From assembly GCF_021191705.1 (NCBI RefSeq), contig NZ_JAIWPU010000012.1:62001-126000 (forward strand): a stretch of 64,000 bases of DNA, given 5' to 3'. A program made the translations under genes and the position numbers. Under the pieces are notes generated by a model. That model did no database searches. It had not been told where the DNA came from and saw only the letters and a list, made by a program, of their open reading frames with translations. Source of the DNA: Proluteimonas flavola. GTDB lineage: Bacteria; Pseudomonadota; Gammaproteobacteria; Xanthomonadales; Xanthomonadaceae. Shown here one piece after another: positions 40,279-49,142 of the stretch; position 1 is the first letter of the stretch, and every line of letters begins with the position of its first letter.

Positions 40279-41577
40279 TCATGACTCCTGGGGATGGATC
40301 CGCGGGGCGTCGTCGAAGCACGACAGCACGTCCAGCGAAACGGGGAAAATCGGGACACGGAAACCGGTGCGGGCGACGCCGCGGATCTCCGCCAGCGCGG
40401 TGCCGCAGATGCGCCCCTGGCAGGGGCCCATGCCGAACCGCGTCATCAATTTGGTCTCGCGCGCGCCGTCGCAGCCGGCCAGTGCGTCGAGACGGACGTC
40501 CTCGCAGCGGCAGATGAGGGTCGAACCGTCGGCCAGTGCGCGGATGTCGTCATGCAATGCGAAGGTCTTGCGCAGCGCCGCCGCGAAGCGCCGGGCACGG
40601 GCCCGTCGCGACAGCAGCGCACGCGCGGCCCGTGCCTGGCCGACCGCGGCATGGCCGGCGATCCCACCTTCGATGCGGGCGCAGTCCACGCCGCCGATGC
40701 CGCAGGCCTCGCCGGCCGCGTACACGTGGGCGATGCTGCTTCGCTGCACGTCGTCGACGATGACGCGCGGATGCGGCGTGCCGTCGTCGAGCGCGCACCC
40801 CAGCGACAGCGCGAGTTCGACGTTGGGCACCAGACCGAAACCACAGCCGAGCATGTCGCACTCGAGTTCGATGCTGCGGCCGCCGACCCGCAGCTCGACC
40901 GCGCGCAGCCGGTCGTCGCCGATCGCGCGCAACACGTGGCTGCCGGTGCGGTAGGGCACCGCGGCCAGCGACGCGCGCAGTTGCAGCGCCTGCGCCAGCT
41001 TGCCCGGCCAGCGCCACAGCCCGGCCGCGAATCCGGCGACCGCGGGTAGCGCGGCCTGTTCGTGGATGCCGAGCACGTCCGCGCCATGCCGGCGCAGCGT
41101 CGCCGCCGCCGCCAGCAGCAGCGGCCCGCTGCCGGCCAGCACGACGCGCTGCCCGCGCACCGGCCAGCCCTGCTTGGCCAGCGCCTGCGCACCGCCGGCA
41201 CCGGTCACGCCCGGCAGCGTCCAGCCCGGGAACGGCAGCAGCAGTTCGCGCGCGCCGGTCGCCAGCACCAGCGCCTCGTGATCGATGGTCGCGCCGTCAT
41301 TGCCGATGCGGACGAACAGCCGGCGACCCGCGCTGCCGACGACTTCCGACTGCGGCAGCAGCGTGACGCCGGCGGCCGCCAGCGCCGCCTGCAGCGTCGA
41401 TGACGGCGGCGGCGCGCCGTCGCGCACGTCGTGGCGCCAGATCTGGCCGCCGGGCTGCGGCTGCGCGTCGACCACGATCACGCTCGCGCCATGCGAGGCG
41501 GCCGCCTGCGCGGCCGACATCCCGGCGGGACCGGCGCCGACCACGACGACATCGCAGCGCAGCCGACGCTCAGACAT
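40279..41577 (-). CDS. D-hydroxyproline dehydrogenase, FAD/[2Fe-2S] large subunit
   Basis: 432-aa NAD(P)/FAD-type oxidoreductase (GAGPAGMSAAQAA at residues 14-26, PGGQIW) with a C-terminal Bfd/SoxA-like iron-sulfur region (CRCEDVRLDAL...GPCQGRIC). It matches the LhpE-type subunit of heteromeric D-hydroxyproline dehydrogenases and the larger subunits of opine and cyanide-forming dehydrogenases. It oxidises cis-4-hydroxy-D-proline together with the two following proteins encoded upstream. Its start overlaps the ferredoxin-like subunit stop by 8 nt, so they are co-translated. Confidence 0.9.
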   Translation of the reverse strand: MSERRLRCDVVVVGAGPAGMSAAQAAASHGASVIVVDAQPQPGGQIWRHDVRDGAPPPSSTLQAALAAAGVTLLPQSEVVGSAGRRLFVRIGNDGATIDHEALVLATGARELLLPFPGWTLPGVTGAGGAQALAKQGWPVRGQRVVLAGSGPLLLAAAATLRRHGADVLGIHEQAALPAVAGFAAGLWRWPGKLAQALQLRASLAAVPYRTGSHVLRAIGDDRLRAVELRVGGRSIELECDMLGCGFGLVPNVELALSLGCALDDGTPHPRVIVDDVQRSSIAHVYAAGEACGIGGVDCARIEGGIAGHAAVGQARAARALLSRRARARRFAAALRKTFALHDDIRALADGSTLICRCEDVRLDALAGCDGARETKLMTRFGMGPCQGRICGTALAEIRGVARTGFRVPIFPVSLDVLSCFDDAPRIHPQES

Positions 41578-41833
41578 GCGTGCGCACCTCCATGCCCTCG
41601 GCCGCCGGCACCAGGCAGGCGCGCTGCTGCGCGCGCCCGTCGACCGTCACCCGGCATTCGAAACAGATGCCCATGCCGCACAGCGGCGCGCGCGGCTCGC
41701 CGCCGCGCGAGGTGCGCGTGGTGCCGCCGGCCAGCGCGACCGCCCCGGCCACGCTGCTGCCGGCCAGCACCGCGATCTCGTGGCCGTCGACGCGCAGCCG
41801 CAGCATCGGACGCGCATCGGCATGGCCGCTCAT
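41570..41833 (-). CDS. D-hydroxyproline dehydrogenase, small [2Fe-2S] subunit
   Basis: 87-aa ferredoxin-like protein with four cysteines in the pattern CGMGICFEC...C (plant-type [2Fe-2S]). It corresponds to the small iron-sulfur subunit (LhpF/SoxA-N type) that shuttles electrons between the FAD proteins of the complex. It overlaps both neighbours: ATGA at its start and 8 nt at its end. Small size is normal for this subunit. Confidence 0.9.
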   Translation of the reverse strand: MSGHADARPMLRLRVDGHEIAVLAGSSVAGAVALAGGTTRTSRGGEPRAPLCGMGICFECRVTVDGRAQQRACLVPAAEGMEVRTHV

Positions 41834-42930
41834 GCGAGCACCCGCGCGGGATCGTAGGGCGTGGGATCGATGGCCGGCACCCGCCCATGGATGAGGTCCA
41901 GCAACAGCTGCGCCGTGCCCGGCGCCGTGGTGACGCCGAGACCCTCGTGCCCGGTCGCCACCCACACCCCGGGCCGGCCCGGCACCGCGCCGATGTAGGG
42001 CTGCCCGTCCGGCGTGCAGGGCCGGAACCCGGTCCAGACCCGGATCGCCTGCAGGCCGCGCAGCGCCGGCAGATAGTCGAACGCGCGCTCGAGCATCCGC
42101 CGCAGCACCGGCGGATGGACGTCGCGTGCGGTCTCGCCCAGTTCGCGCGACGAACCCACCAGCAGCTGTCCGCCCGGACGCGGCTGGACGTTGAACGCGA
42201 CGCTGGTGGACGCATCGCCGTGCGCGCTCGCCGCGTAGCCGAGTTCCAGCACCTGGTGCCGCAGCACGCCCGGGTGCCGATCGGTGATCGCCAGATGGCC
42301 GCGTCGCACGTGCATCGGCAGTTCCGGCACCAGCACCGGCGTCGCCTCGCCGGTGGCCAGCAGGACCGGGCCGTGCAGCGTGCTGCCATCGTCGAGGCGC
42401 ATGCCGTCGCGCAGCAACGCCATCGCGCGCCGGCCGCGCAGCAGCGTCGCGCCTGCGGCCACCGCGCGCCCGACCCGCCAGGCGGCGATCCGCGGCGGAT
42501 AGACCACCGCTTCGCGGGCGACCCGCATGCCGCCGGCCAGGCGATGCGCCAGGCCCGGTTCCAGCGCGCGCAGCTGCACGGCGTCGATCGCCTCGGCCTC
42601 GATGCCCACCGCGGCGAGCCGGGCGATCTTCTCCGCGACCATCGCGAGCTCGGTGTCGTCGGCCGCGACCCACAACGTGCCGCAGCGTTGGAATTCGGCC
42701 CCGGGCTGGTGCTCGACGGCGTCCCACAACAGCTGCGAATAGCGCGCGAGCGCCAGTTCCGCCGGATCGTCGTCCATCGCCACCAGGTGTCCCATCGATG
42801 CGGCGGTGGCGCCGCCGCCGATCACGTCGGCCTCGACGATCGCCACCCGCATTCCCGCCGCCGCGGCCAGGTCGGCGCAGTTCGCGCCGACGATGCCCGC
42901 ACCCACGACGATGAGGTCGTAACCGGTCAT
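41830..42930 (-). CDS. D-hydroxyproline dehydrogenase, DadA/DAAO-like FAD subunit
   Basis: 366-aa FAD-dependent oxidoreductase with Rossmann motif VVGAGIVGANCA, a glycine-rich GGGATAASMGH segment near the flavin, and the C-terminal block ATGHEGLGVTTAPGTAQLL typical of D-amino-acid/glycine oxidases. It is the likely catalytic subunit acting on cis-4-hydroxy-D-proline (LhpB type), giving 1-pyrroline-4-hydroxy-2-carboxylate. The start overlaps the epimerase stop (ATGA). An alternative name would be D-amino acid dehydrogenase. Confidence 0.9.
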   Translation of the reverse strand: MTGYDLIVVGAGIVGANCADLAAAAGMRVAIVEADVIGGGATAASMGHLVAMDDDPAELALARYSQLLWDAVEHQPGAEFQRCGTLWVAADDTELAMVAEKIARLAAVGIEAEAIDAVQLRALEPGLAHRLAGGMRVAREAVVYPPRIAAWRVGRAVAAGATLLRGRRAMALLRDGMRLDDGSTLHGPVLLATGEATPVLVPELPMHVRRGHLAITDRHPGVLRHQVLELGYAASAHGDASTSVAFNVQPRPGGQLLVGSSRELGETARDVHPPVLRRMLERAFDYLPALRGLQAIRVWTGFRPCTPDGQPYIGAVPGRPGVWVATGHEGLGVTTAPGTAQLLLDLIHGRVPAIDPTPYDPARVLA

Positions 42931-43880
42931 GGCCGCAGCGCGACCCCGCGGATGCCCCAGACGAAGGGATCGTCGGGCTCGAGCAGGATCTCGGCGCTGC
43001 CGGTCAGCCAGGCCTGGCCGGTGATCCGCGGCAGCACGCCGCGATCGCCTTTGCGGTAGGTGCCCTCGAACGCGCTGCCGAGGATGCCCTGCTGCACCCA
43101 GCGCTCGCCCTCGCCCAGCATGCCGTCGGCCGCCAGGCACGCCAGCTTCGCGCTGGTGCCGGTGCCGCAGGGCGAGCGGTCGTAGGCGCCGCCGGGACAC
43201 AGCACGAAGTTGCGCGCCTGCCCGGCGCCGTCCGGCGCCGCGCCGTTGATCTCGATATGGTCGATGACGCCGCCGTCGTCGCCGCCGATCCCGGCCGCGT
43301 CGATCGCGCGCTGGATCGCCTTCGTATACGCGGTCAGCGCCGGCTCGTGCGCGAGCGACAGCGGCACCGGCGACTGGCTGGTGATGAAGAACCAGTTGCC
43401 GCCCCAGGCGACGTCGCCGACGACGGTGCCGTAGTCCGGCACCTCGACCGCGACACCGGTTCGCGCGCGGTGGCTCTCGACGTTGTCGATCGACACCCGG
43501 CCGTCGGCATGCAGTTCGACGCCGACCACGCCGACGGGGGTTTCGATCAGGTGCTCACCCGGAACGATGCGCCCCAGGTGCGCCAGCGTGCGCGTCATCC
43601 CGATCATGCCGTGGCCGCACATGCCCAGGTAGCCGACGTTGTTGAAGAAGATCACCCCGGCCGCGCACGCGGGATCGACCGGCGCCTGCAGCAGCGCGCC
43701 GACCATCGTGTCCGAGCCGCGCGGCTCGCAGGCGATCGCGCTGCGCCATGGGTCGAAGTCTTCGCGGAAGCGTTCGCGGCGCTGCGCGAGGCTGCCGCCG
43801 CCGAGATCGGGAAAGCCGTCGAGCACCACGCGCGTGGGCTCGCCGGCGGTATGGGAATCGATGACGGTCAGACGATGCAT
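42927..43880 (-). CDS. 4-hydroxyproline 2-epimerase
   Basis: 317-aa cofactor-independent epimerase of the proline racemase family. Both catalytic cysteines are present: C88 in MCGHGMIG and C238 in DRSPCGTGTSA. Cys at the second position, rather than Thr, marks true racemase/epimerase members as opposed to 3-hydroxyproline dehydratases. It converts trans-4-hydroxy-L-proline to cis-4-hydroxy-D-proline, the entry step. First gene of a run of seven genes with overlaps or gaps of 1-2 nt. Divergent from the PAS-AraC regulator. Confidence 0.95.
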   Translation of the reverse strand: MHRLTVIDSHTAGEPTRVVLDGFPDLGGGSLAQRRERFREDFDPWRSAIACEPRGSDTMVGALLQAPVDPACAAGVIFFNNVGYLGMCGHGMIGMTRTLAHLGRIVPGEHLIETPVGVVGVELHADGRVSIDNVESHRARTGVAVEVPDYGTVVGDVAWGGNWFFITSQSPVPLSLAHEPALTAYTKAIQRAIDAAGIGGDDGGVIDHIEINGAAPDGAGQARNFVLCPGGAYDRSPCGTGTSAKLACLAADGMLGEGERWVQQGILGSAFEGTYRKGDRGVLPRITGQAWLTGSAEILLEPDDPFVWGIRGVALRP

Positions 43881-43935
43881 GGCCTCATCTTCGGCCTCCG
43901 GCGCCTGCGCGGGCTAGGACTGCCTCCCCGCACCC

Positions 43936-43963
43936 GATGCGGAAATATGCATAATGATTTCCG
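43936..43963. promoter_or_regulatory. Palindrome in the hydroxyproline operon/regulator divergent promoter
   Basis: CGGAAAT (43940-43946) and ATTTCCG (43957-43963) are perfect inverted repeats around a 10-nt centre, within a 73-nt divergent gap. The overlapping ATGCG-N6-TGCAT version resembles 28059-28078. It covers the proposed ATG of the regulator, so it may be an autoregulatory operator, or the true start of that gene may lie downstream. Confidence 0.5.
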
Positions 43964-44763
43964 GCCGGATTGCCGCATCGCCTTGTTTGCCAGCACGGAA
44001 TCGACGCATCGACGGGGCAAGGACAACGCAACGCAGCACAACGCCGGGAGCCGCCGCCATCGACCTACAGCTTGCGCCGGAAGAAATGCAGTGCCTGTTC
44101 GACGTCCTGCCCGACGTCGTGTTCTTCATCAAGGACCACGAAGGCAGGTACACGCACGTCAACCTGACCCTGGTGCGCCGGCTCGGTGCGAGGACCCGCG
44201 ACGACCTCGTCGGCAAGACGCCCCTGCAGCTGTTCCCGTCCCGGCTCGGCGGCAGCTACATCGCCCAGGACCAGCGCACGCTGGCCGGCGAGATCATCGA
44301 GAACCAGCTCGAGCTGCACCTCTACGCCAATCGCGCACCCGGCTGGTGCCTGACCTTCAAGCGCCCGGTGCGCGACGGCAGGCGCGTGACCGGCCTGGTC
44401 GGCATCTCGCGCGATCTCGGCGCGCCGGACCGGCGCCATTCCTCGTTCGGCCGCCTGCAGCGCGCGGTCGATTACATGCAGGCGCACTACAGCGCGCCGC
44501 TGCGCGTGCAGACGCTGGCCGACAACGCCGAGGTCTCGGTGGCGCAGCTCGAACGGCTGTTCAAGCGGGTCTTCCAGCTGACGCCGCAGCAGATGCTCAG
44601 CAAGCTGCGCATCGAGGAAGCCATGCACCTGCTGCTGCATACCGACACCAGCATCGCCGAGATCGGCCAGGCCTGCGGCTTTTCCGACCAGAGCGCCTTC
44701 GCACGCCAGTTCAAGTCCATCGTCGGCATGCCGCCGCGCGAATACCGTGCGCTGATGCGCTGA
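43954..44763 (+). CDS. PAS-AraC family transcription regulator
   Basis: 269-aa protein: PAS domain (LFDVLPDVVFFIKDHEGRYTHVN, about 48-150) followed by an AraC DNA-binding domain with two helix-turn-helix motifs (SVAQLERLFKRVFQLTP, TSIAEIGQACGFSDQSAFARQFK). It is divergent from the epimerase operon. Hydroxyproline loci of pseudomonads also use an AraC-type activator, so control of this operon is likely. The PAS may sense hydroxyproline or an intermediate (inference). The first about 40 residues are poorly protein-like, so a start further in is possible. It ends 7 nt from the convergent nitrilase gene. Confidence 0.9.
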   Translation: MISGRIAASPCLPARNRRIDGARTTQRSTTPGAAAIDLQLAPEEMQCLFDVLPDVVFFIKDHEGRYTHVNLTLVRRLGARTRDDLVGKTPLQLFPSRLGGSYIAQDQRTLAGEIIENQLELHLYANRAPGWCLTFKRPVRDGRRVTGLVGISRDLGAPDRRHSSFGRLQRAVDYMQAHYSAPLRVQTLADNAEVSVAQLERLFKRVFQLTPQQMLSKLRIEEAMHLLLHTDTSIAEIGQACGFSDQSAFARQFKSIVGMPPREYRALMR

Positions 44764-44770
44764 CGCCCGC

Positions 44771-45568
44771 TCAACGGATCTCGAAGCGGTCCTGGTCCAG
44801 CATCGCCGGGAAGTGTTCGCGATGCGAGGACAGCAAGTCCGCCTGCAACGTCGTCGTCGAGACGACTTCGGCATCGCGGCATTCGCTGACCGGCTGGCCG
44901 AGGAAATCCAGTACCGCGCTGTCGCCCGAGTACGGCAGCCCATTGCCGTCGGTGCCCACGCGATTGACGCCGACCACGTAGCACAGGTTCTCGATCGCCC
45001 GCGCGCGCAACAGGGTCTTCCACGCGTAGGCGCGCGCGGCAGGCCAGTTGGCGACGAACAGTTGCAGGTCGAAGTCCATCCCGCCCGGGCGCTCGACATC
45101 GAAGCGATTGCGGCAGAACACCGGAAAGCGCAGGTCGTAACAGACCTGCGGATTGATCCGCCAGCCCCTCCATTCGACGGTCAGACGCTCGCGACCCGCG
45201 GCATAGCGCTTGTGCTCGTTCGCATAGCGGAACAGGTGGCGCTTGTCGTAATGCCGCAGTGCGCCGTCGGGCGTCGCCCACAGCATGCGGTTGTAGACGC
45301 GGTCGCCGTCGCGCAACTGCACGCTGCCGGTCACCGCGGCATCGAGGGCGACGGCCTGTTCGCGGATCCAGGCGACAGTCGGGCCGTCCATGTCTTCGGC
45401 GAGGTCGATCGCATCGTTGCTGAAGCCGCTGGTGAAGGTCTCCGGCAGCACGACCAGATCGGTCAGCCCGTGCAGCGGAGCGATCAGATCGCCGTAGTAG
45501 CGACGGTTGGCCGCCGGGTCGTGCCACACGGTGGCGCCCTGGACGGTGGAAACGCGAAGGTTCTGCAT
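44771..45568 (-). CDS. Nitrilase-superfamily amidase (omega-amidase/YafV type)
   Basis: 265-aa carbon-nitrogen hydrolase with complete triad E43 (LPETFTSGFS), K109 (YDKRHLFR) and C143 (QVCYDLRFP). The WHDPAANR start is typical of the YafV/Nit2-like omega-amidases that hydrolyse 2-oxoglutaramate and similar omega-amides, often repairing transaminase side products. It is not overlapped by neighbours, and sits between the AraC gene and the second DUF885 copy. Link to hydroxyproline catabolism is only positional. Confidence 0.9.
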   Translation of the reverse strand: MQNLRVSTVQGATVWHDPAANRRYYGDLIAPLHGLTDLVVLPETFTSGFSNDAIDLAEDMDGPTVAWIREQAVALDAAVTGSVQLRDGDRVYNRMLWATPDGALRHYDKRHLFRYANEHKRYAAGRERLTVEWRGWRINPQVCYDLRFPVFCRNRFDVERPGGMDFDLQLFVANWPAARAYAWKTLLRARAIENLCYVVGVNRVGTDGNGLPYSGDSAVLDFLGQPVSECRDAEVVSTTTLQADLLSSHREHFPAMLDQDRFEIR

Positions 45569-45787
45569 GGGGAAATCCTGTGGTCCGCGTCTGCGCAGCC
45601 GGTGTCCCGATTCTCGGCGTTGCCGCGGGCGCGCTCAAGCGCACGTGTGGAATGCCGCGTCAACGCCGGCTCCCCCGCCCCGCATCGCGTGTCCAGCCAG
45701 TCGAGCAGCACAGGTACCTGCCGGTTCGCGACAGGCGCACGCCCGAGCGGATCCGCAAGCAACGGCGGCCGGAACTGAAGGAAGGCC

Positions 45788-47584
45788 TCATCCGGCCCTT
45801 GCCGCGCCCGCCTTCTGCTCCGCAATGAAGCGCCGCACCTCGTCTTCCAGCACCGGCAGCGGCACCGGGCCCAGATCGAGGATCGTATCGTGGAAGGCGC
45901 GCTGGTCGAACGCCGGGCCGAGCTCGCGCTCGGCCTCGGCGCGCAGGTCGAGGATGGTGCGATAGCCGATGTAGTACGACAGCGCCTGGCCCGGCCAGGA
46001 GATGTAGCGGTCGATTTCGGTGACCACGTCATGGCGTGCGAGCGCGGTGCGGCTGGCGAGGTAGTCGATCGCCTGATCCCGCGTCCAGCCGTACTCGTGC
46101 AGCCCGGTGTCGATGACCAGCCGCGCGGCGCGCCACGTCTCGAAGGTCAGCCGGCCGAAGTCCTCGTACGGCGTTTCGTAGATGCCCATGCGCGTGCCGA
46201 GCCATTCGGTGTACAGGCCCCAGCCTTCGCCGTAGCCGGAGAAGTAGGTCTGCTGGCGGAAGTCCGGGCGCGCCGGTGCCTCGAGCGCAAGCGCGGCCTG
46301 GAAGCTGTGGCCCGGCGCGCACTCGTGCAGCACCAGCGCCGGCAGGTTGTACAGCGGGCGCGACGGCAGGTCGTAGGTGTTGAAGAAGCAGGCCTCCAGC
46401 CCGCCGCGGCCCGAGGTGTAGACCGGTGCGATGTCGTCGGCGACCGGCAGGATCGTGAAGCGGTAGCGCGGCAGCGTGCCGACGACATACTGCAGCTGGC
46501 CGTCGATCTTCTTGGCGATCAGCGAGGCCTCGCCCAGCAGTTCGCGCGGCGTCCTGGCGTAGAACTGCGGATCGGTGCGCAGGTATTCGATGAAGGCCGG
46601 CAGGTCGCCTTCGAAGCCGGCGCGGCCCATGACCTCGCGCATCTCCGCGGTGATGCGCTCGACTTCGGCCAGGCCCAGGTCGTGGATTTCGCGCGCGCTC
46701 ATGTCGCGGGTGACGTACGCGCGGATCTGGGTCTGGTAGAACGCGCGGCCGTCGGGCAGATCGCTGGCGGCGATCGTCGTGCGCGTGCGCGGCAGGTACT
46801 CGCCGCGGATGAAGGACAGCAGCTTCGCGTACGCGGGAACCGCCTGTTCCAGCACGACGCGCCGGCCTTCCTCGCGCAGCTGCGTGCGCACGGGCTCGGG
46901 AATCGTATGGGGAATGCGATCGAAGGTGACCAGCAGCGGATTCGTCTCGCCGGTCAGCACATAGGGATCGAGCGTCCTGTCGCGGCCTGCCAGCGTCGCG
47001 CGCGGCACGCTCCAGCCGCGCGCCAGACCGGTCTGCATGTTCGCGATCTGCTCGTCGAAATAGCGCGGCACGTCGGACAGGCGGCCGATGAACCGGCGCC
47101 AGTCGGCTTCGGTCTGGAACGGCTGACGCGGATTGATGCCGCCCCAGAAAAAGCTGTCGCTGTTGAACGGCGCTTCAAAGGTGCGCCAGCGCGCGCTGGC
47201 TTCGCTCGCTTCGATCGAAGTGCGGAAGACCGCGGCGTTGATCCGCTCTTCGCGGCCCAACTGGTCGAGCGGGATGTTGTCGAGCGCATCGAGCGCCGCC
47301 TTCCAGTAGTCCGCACGCCGCGCCCAGGCCTCCGGCGTCACCGACGGCAGCCGGTCGTCGTTCTGCCAGCGTCCATCGACCTTCACCCGCACGAACTCGG
47401 CCTGCCGCCATTCCCATTCGCGCGTGTAGAGAGCGCGCAGCGCGGTCTCGGCGGCGTTGGCCGGCGGCGCGAGCACCGGCGCGGACGAATCCTGCGCGAG
47501 GACGGGCGATGCCATGCCGAGGGCGAGCGAGAAAGAGAGCACGAAGCGGGAAAGCGTCACGGGGCGACGCGCGGCGAAGAACAT
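45788..47584 (-). CDS. DUF885 family exported hydrolase, copy 2
   Basis: 598-aa paralogue of the protein at 30860-32668. Signal peptide FVLSFSLALGMASPVLA, motif H420-E-C-A-P-G-H426, block YGEGWGLYTEWLGTRMG. Most of the chain is near-identical to copy 1, with the DNA in the central 3' part almost unchanged. AGGAG lies 7 nt upstream of the ATG. The two copies bracket the hydroxyproline locus in direct orientation, suggesting duplication. Predicted metallopeptidase; catalysis unproven. Confidence 0.9.
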   Translation of the reverse strand: MFFAARRPVTLSRFVLSFSLALGMASPVLAQDSSAPVLAPPANAAETALRALYTREWEWRQAEFVRVKVDGRWQNDDRLPSVTPEAWARRADYWKAALDALDNIPLDQLGREERINAAVFRTSIEASEASARWRTFEAPFNSDSFFWGGINPRQPFQTEADWRRFIGRLSDVPRYFDEQIANMQTGLARGWSVPRATLAGRDRTLDPYVLTGETNPLLVTFDRIPHTIPEPVRTQLREEGRRVVLEQAVPAYAKLLSFIRGEYLPRTRTTIAASDLPDGRAFYQTQIRAYVTRDMSAREIHDLGLAEVERITAEMREVMGRAGFEGDLPAFIEYLRTDPQFYARTPRELLGEASLIAKKIDGQLQYVVGTLPRYRFTILPVADDIAPVYTSGRGGLEACFFNTYDLPSRPLYNLPALVLHECAPGHSFQAALALEAPARPDFRQQTYFSGYGEGWGLYTEWLGTRMGIYETPYEDFGRLTFETWRAARLVIDTGLHEYGWTRDQAIDYLASRTALARHDVVTEIDRYISWPGQALSYYIGYRTILDLRAEAERELGPAFDQRAFHDTILDLGPVPLPVLEDEVRRFIAEQKAGAARAG

Positions 47585-47822
47585 CGACGACTCCTGGAAA
47601 GCGCGGGTGTGCGGCACGCATATGCGCGGCTGACGCTGCAAGGATGCCGCGTATGGAAGATGGATGCATGGCTTCGGACGGCGCGCGCCAGTCCAGTCCA
47701 CACGACACTCACGACCCACCGGACACTCTCTCGCCGAACCGTCCGGACCCTCCGATGGCCAGCCCCACGCCAGCCACGCCCGCGCCTTCCGCAATCAACG
47801 CCACTGCGCGCGGCACCTTCTG

Positions 47823-48845
47823 ATGGCGGCTGCCACGCCTGCCGTCGCCGCGAACCCTGGGCCGCACATCCCCGGCCCGGGGTTCGCCGAAGGCAATCCA
47901 GGCGCCGTCCTGCGGGCCGCGTTCGACGCGCTGTCTGCGGGCCGCGCACCGGTGCTTGCGCTCGTCGTCGACACCGAAGGCTCCACCTACGCCTCGACCG
48001 GCGCGCTCGCGCTGTTCGGCGATGGGCCGCATGTCGGCTGGATCAGCGGCGGTTGTCTGGAGCCGGAGATCGAGCGGGTCGCGCTGGTTGCCGGCGATGC
48101 CGGCCGCATCGAATGGCTGGAGATCGACACCACGGACGACGGCGCCCTGTTCTCGGGCAGCGCGGTCGGCTGCCGGGGCCGGCAATTGCTGGCGCTGTTG
48201 CCGCTGGCCGCATTGCCGCAGGTGGCGGATGCGATCTGGGCCTGGCTTGCCGGCGGCCAGGCGCTGAAGATCACGCTCGATCGCGATGGCCGTATCGCCT
48301 GCCGTCTCGACGGTCGCGCCTGGTCCTGGATGTTGCCGGTCGGCGAGGCGCCGCAGTCCGGCGCCCGGGACTGGACACTGACCCTGCATCGCGCGCCCGA
48401 GGCGCTGATCCTCGGCGCAGGCCCCGAAACGCCGACGCTGATCCCCATGCTGCGGTCGCTGGGCTGGCGCGTGAGCGTTGCGGAACGGCGCGCACGTTGG
48501 CGCGATGCCGCGGGCGCGGAATCCGATCTGCTCGACCTGCCTCCCGACGACGCCGTCGCCGCATGTCCGCATGCCGATGTCGCGCTGGTCATGCACCACG
48601 GTTTCGAATCCGACCGCGATGCGCTGGCCGCGCTCGCCGGTTCGAGGATTCCCTTCATCGGCCTGCTGGGTCCCGAGCGCCGCCGCGACGATCTCTTCAA
48701 GCTGTTGCGCCGCGCCGAACGTGACGCGCTGTCCACCCGCCTGCATGCGCCGGTCGGCATTCCGCACTGCGGACGCGGACCCGAGGCGATCGCCTTGAGC
48801 ATCGCCACCCAGCTGCAGCAATGGCGGGGCGCGCAGGCCCCATGA
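47823..48845 (+). CDS. XdhC-type molybdenum-enzyme maturation factor
   Basis: 340-aa XdhC/CoxI family protein: N-terminal domain with [16 protein letters not shown] and [11 protein letters not shown]-terminal Rossmann domain starting [10 protein letters not shown] and ending with the [13 protein letters not shown] signature. Such factors sulfurate and insert the molybdenum cofactor into xanthine-dehydrogenase-like enzymes; here the client would be the PaoABC-like enzyme encoded next (PaoD role). The ATG is close to an in-frame stop of a meaningless upstream frame. The last 27 codons and following hairpin are duplicated in tandem (48757-49004). Confidence 0.9.
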   Translation: MAAATPAVAANPGPHIPGPGFAEGNPGAVLRAAFDALSAGRAPVLALVVDTEGSTYASTGALALFGDGPHVGWISGGCLEPEIERVALVAGDAGRIEWLEIDTTDDGALFSGSAVGCRGRQLLALLPLAALPQVADAIWAWLAGGQALKITLDRDGRIACRLDGRAWSWMLPVGEAPQSGARDWTLTLHRAPEALILGAGPETPTLIPMLRSLGWRVSVAERRARWRDAAGAESDLLDLPPDDAVAACPHADVALVMHHGFESDRDALAALAGSRIPFIGLLGPERRRDDLFKLLRRAERDALSTRLHAPVGIPHCGRGPEAIALSIATQLQQWRGAQAP

Positions 48846-49004
48846 CCGCGCTCCTGTGGGAGCGCGCTCGCGCGCGATGGGCATTTCGCACTGCGGACGC
48901 GGACCCGAGGCGATCGCCTCGAGCATCGCCACCCAGCTGCAGCAATGGCGCGGCGCGCAGGCCCCATGCCCGGTCTCCTGTGGGAGCGCGCTCGCGCGCG
49001 ATGG
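48757..49004. repeat. 124-bp tandem duplication of the xdhC 3' end plus hairpin
   Basis: Two near-identical units, 48757-48880 and 48881-49004, each hold the last xdhC codons, the stop region and a TGTGGGAGCGCGC hairpin. The second unit is non-coding and has drifted by a few bases (for example cttgag to cctcgag). Confidence 0.85.
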
Positions 49005-49142
49005 CTTCATCTGGAGAGCCCATCGCGCGCAAGCGCGCTCCCACATTGACCGCATCGCAACATGCTGCCGCGCATGCTGATCTGCAAGCGTCCGCGTACC
49101 CCCTCACCCAGCCAGCCCATCGAGCCAGCCAGAGGAATGCCC
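48846..49142 (+). other. 297-nt gap before the paoA-type gene
   Basis: Filled by the duplicated unit and the REP-like hairpins, then about 80 nt leading to AGAGG before the next ATG. No separate gene is supported. Confidence 0.6.
48979..49045. repeat. REP-like long inverted repeat
   Basis: TGTGGGAGCGCGC-TC-GCGCGCGATGG and its exact reverse complement face each other around 15 nt. A half copy (left arm only) is at 48855-48880 in the first duplicated unit. This GTGGGAGCGCGCTC motif is characteristic of Xanthomonadaceae/Pseudomonas REP elements. Confidence 0.8.

Noticed and set aside
47509-47823. 104-codon plus-strand frame before xdhC
   Set aside because: Antisense to the DUF885 start and low-complexity at its end; no motif, although its stop overlaps the xdhC ATG.
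48856-49080. 74-codon frame repeating the XdhC C terminus
   Set aside because: Product of the 124-bp tandem duplication; no independent start signal.
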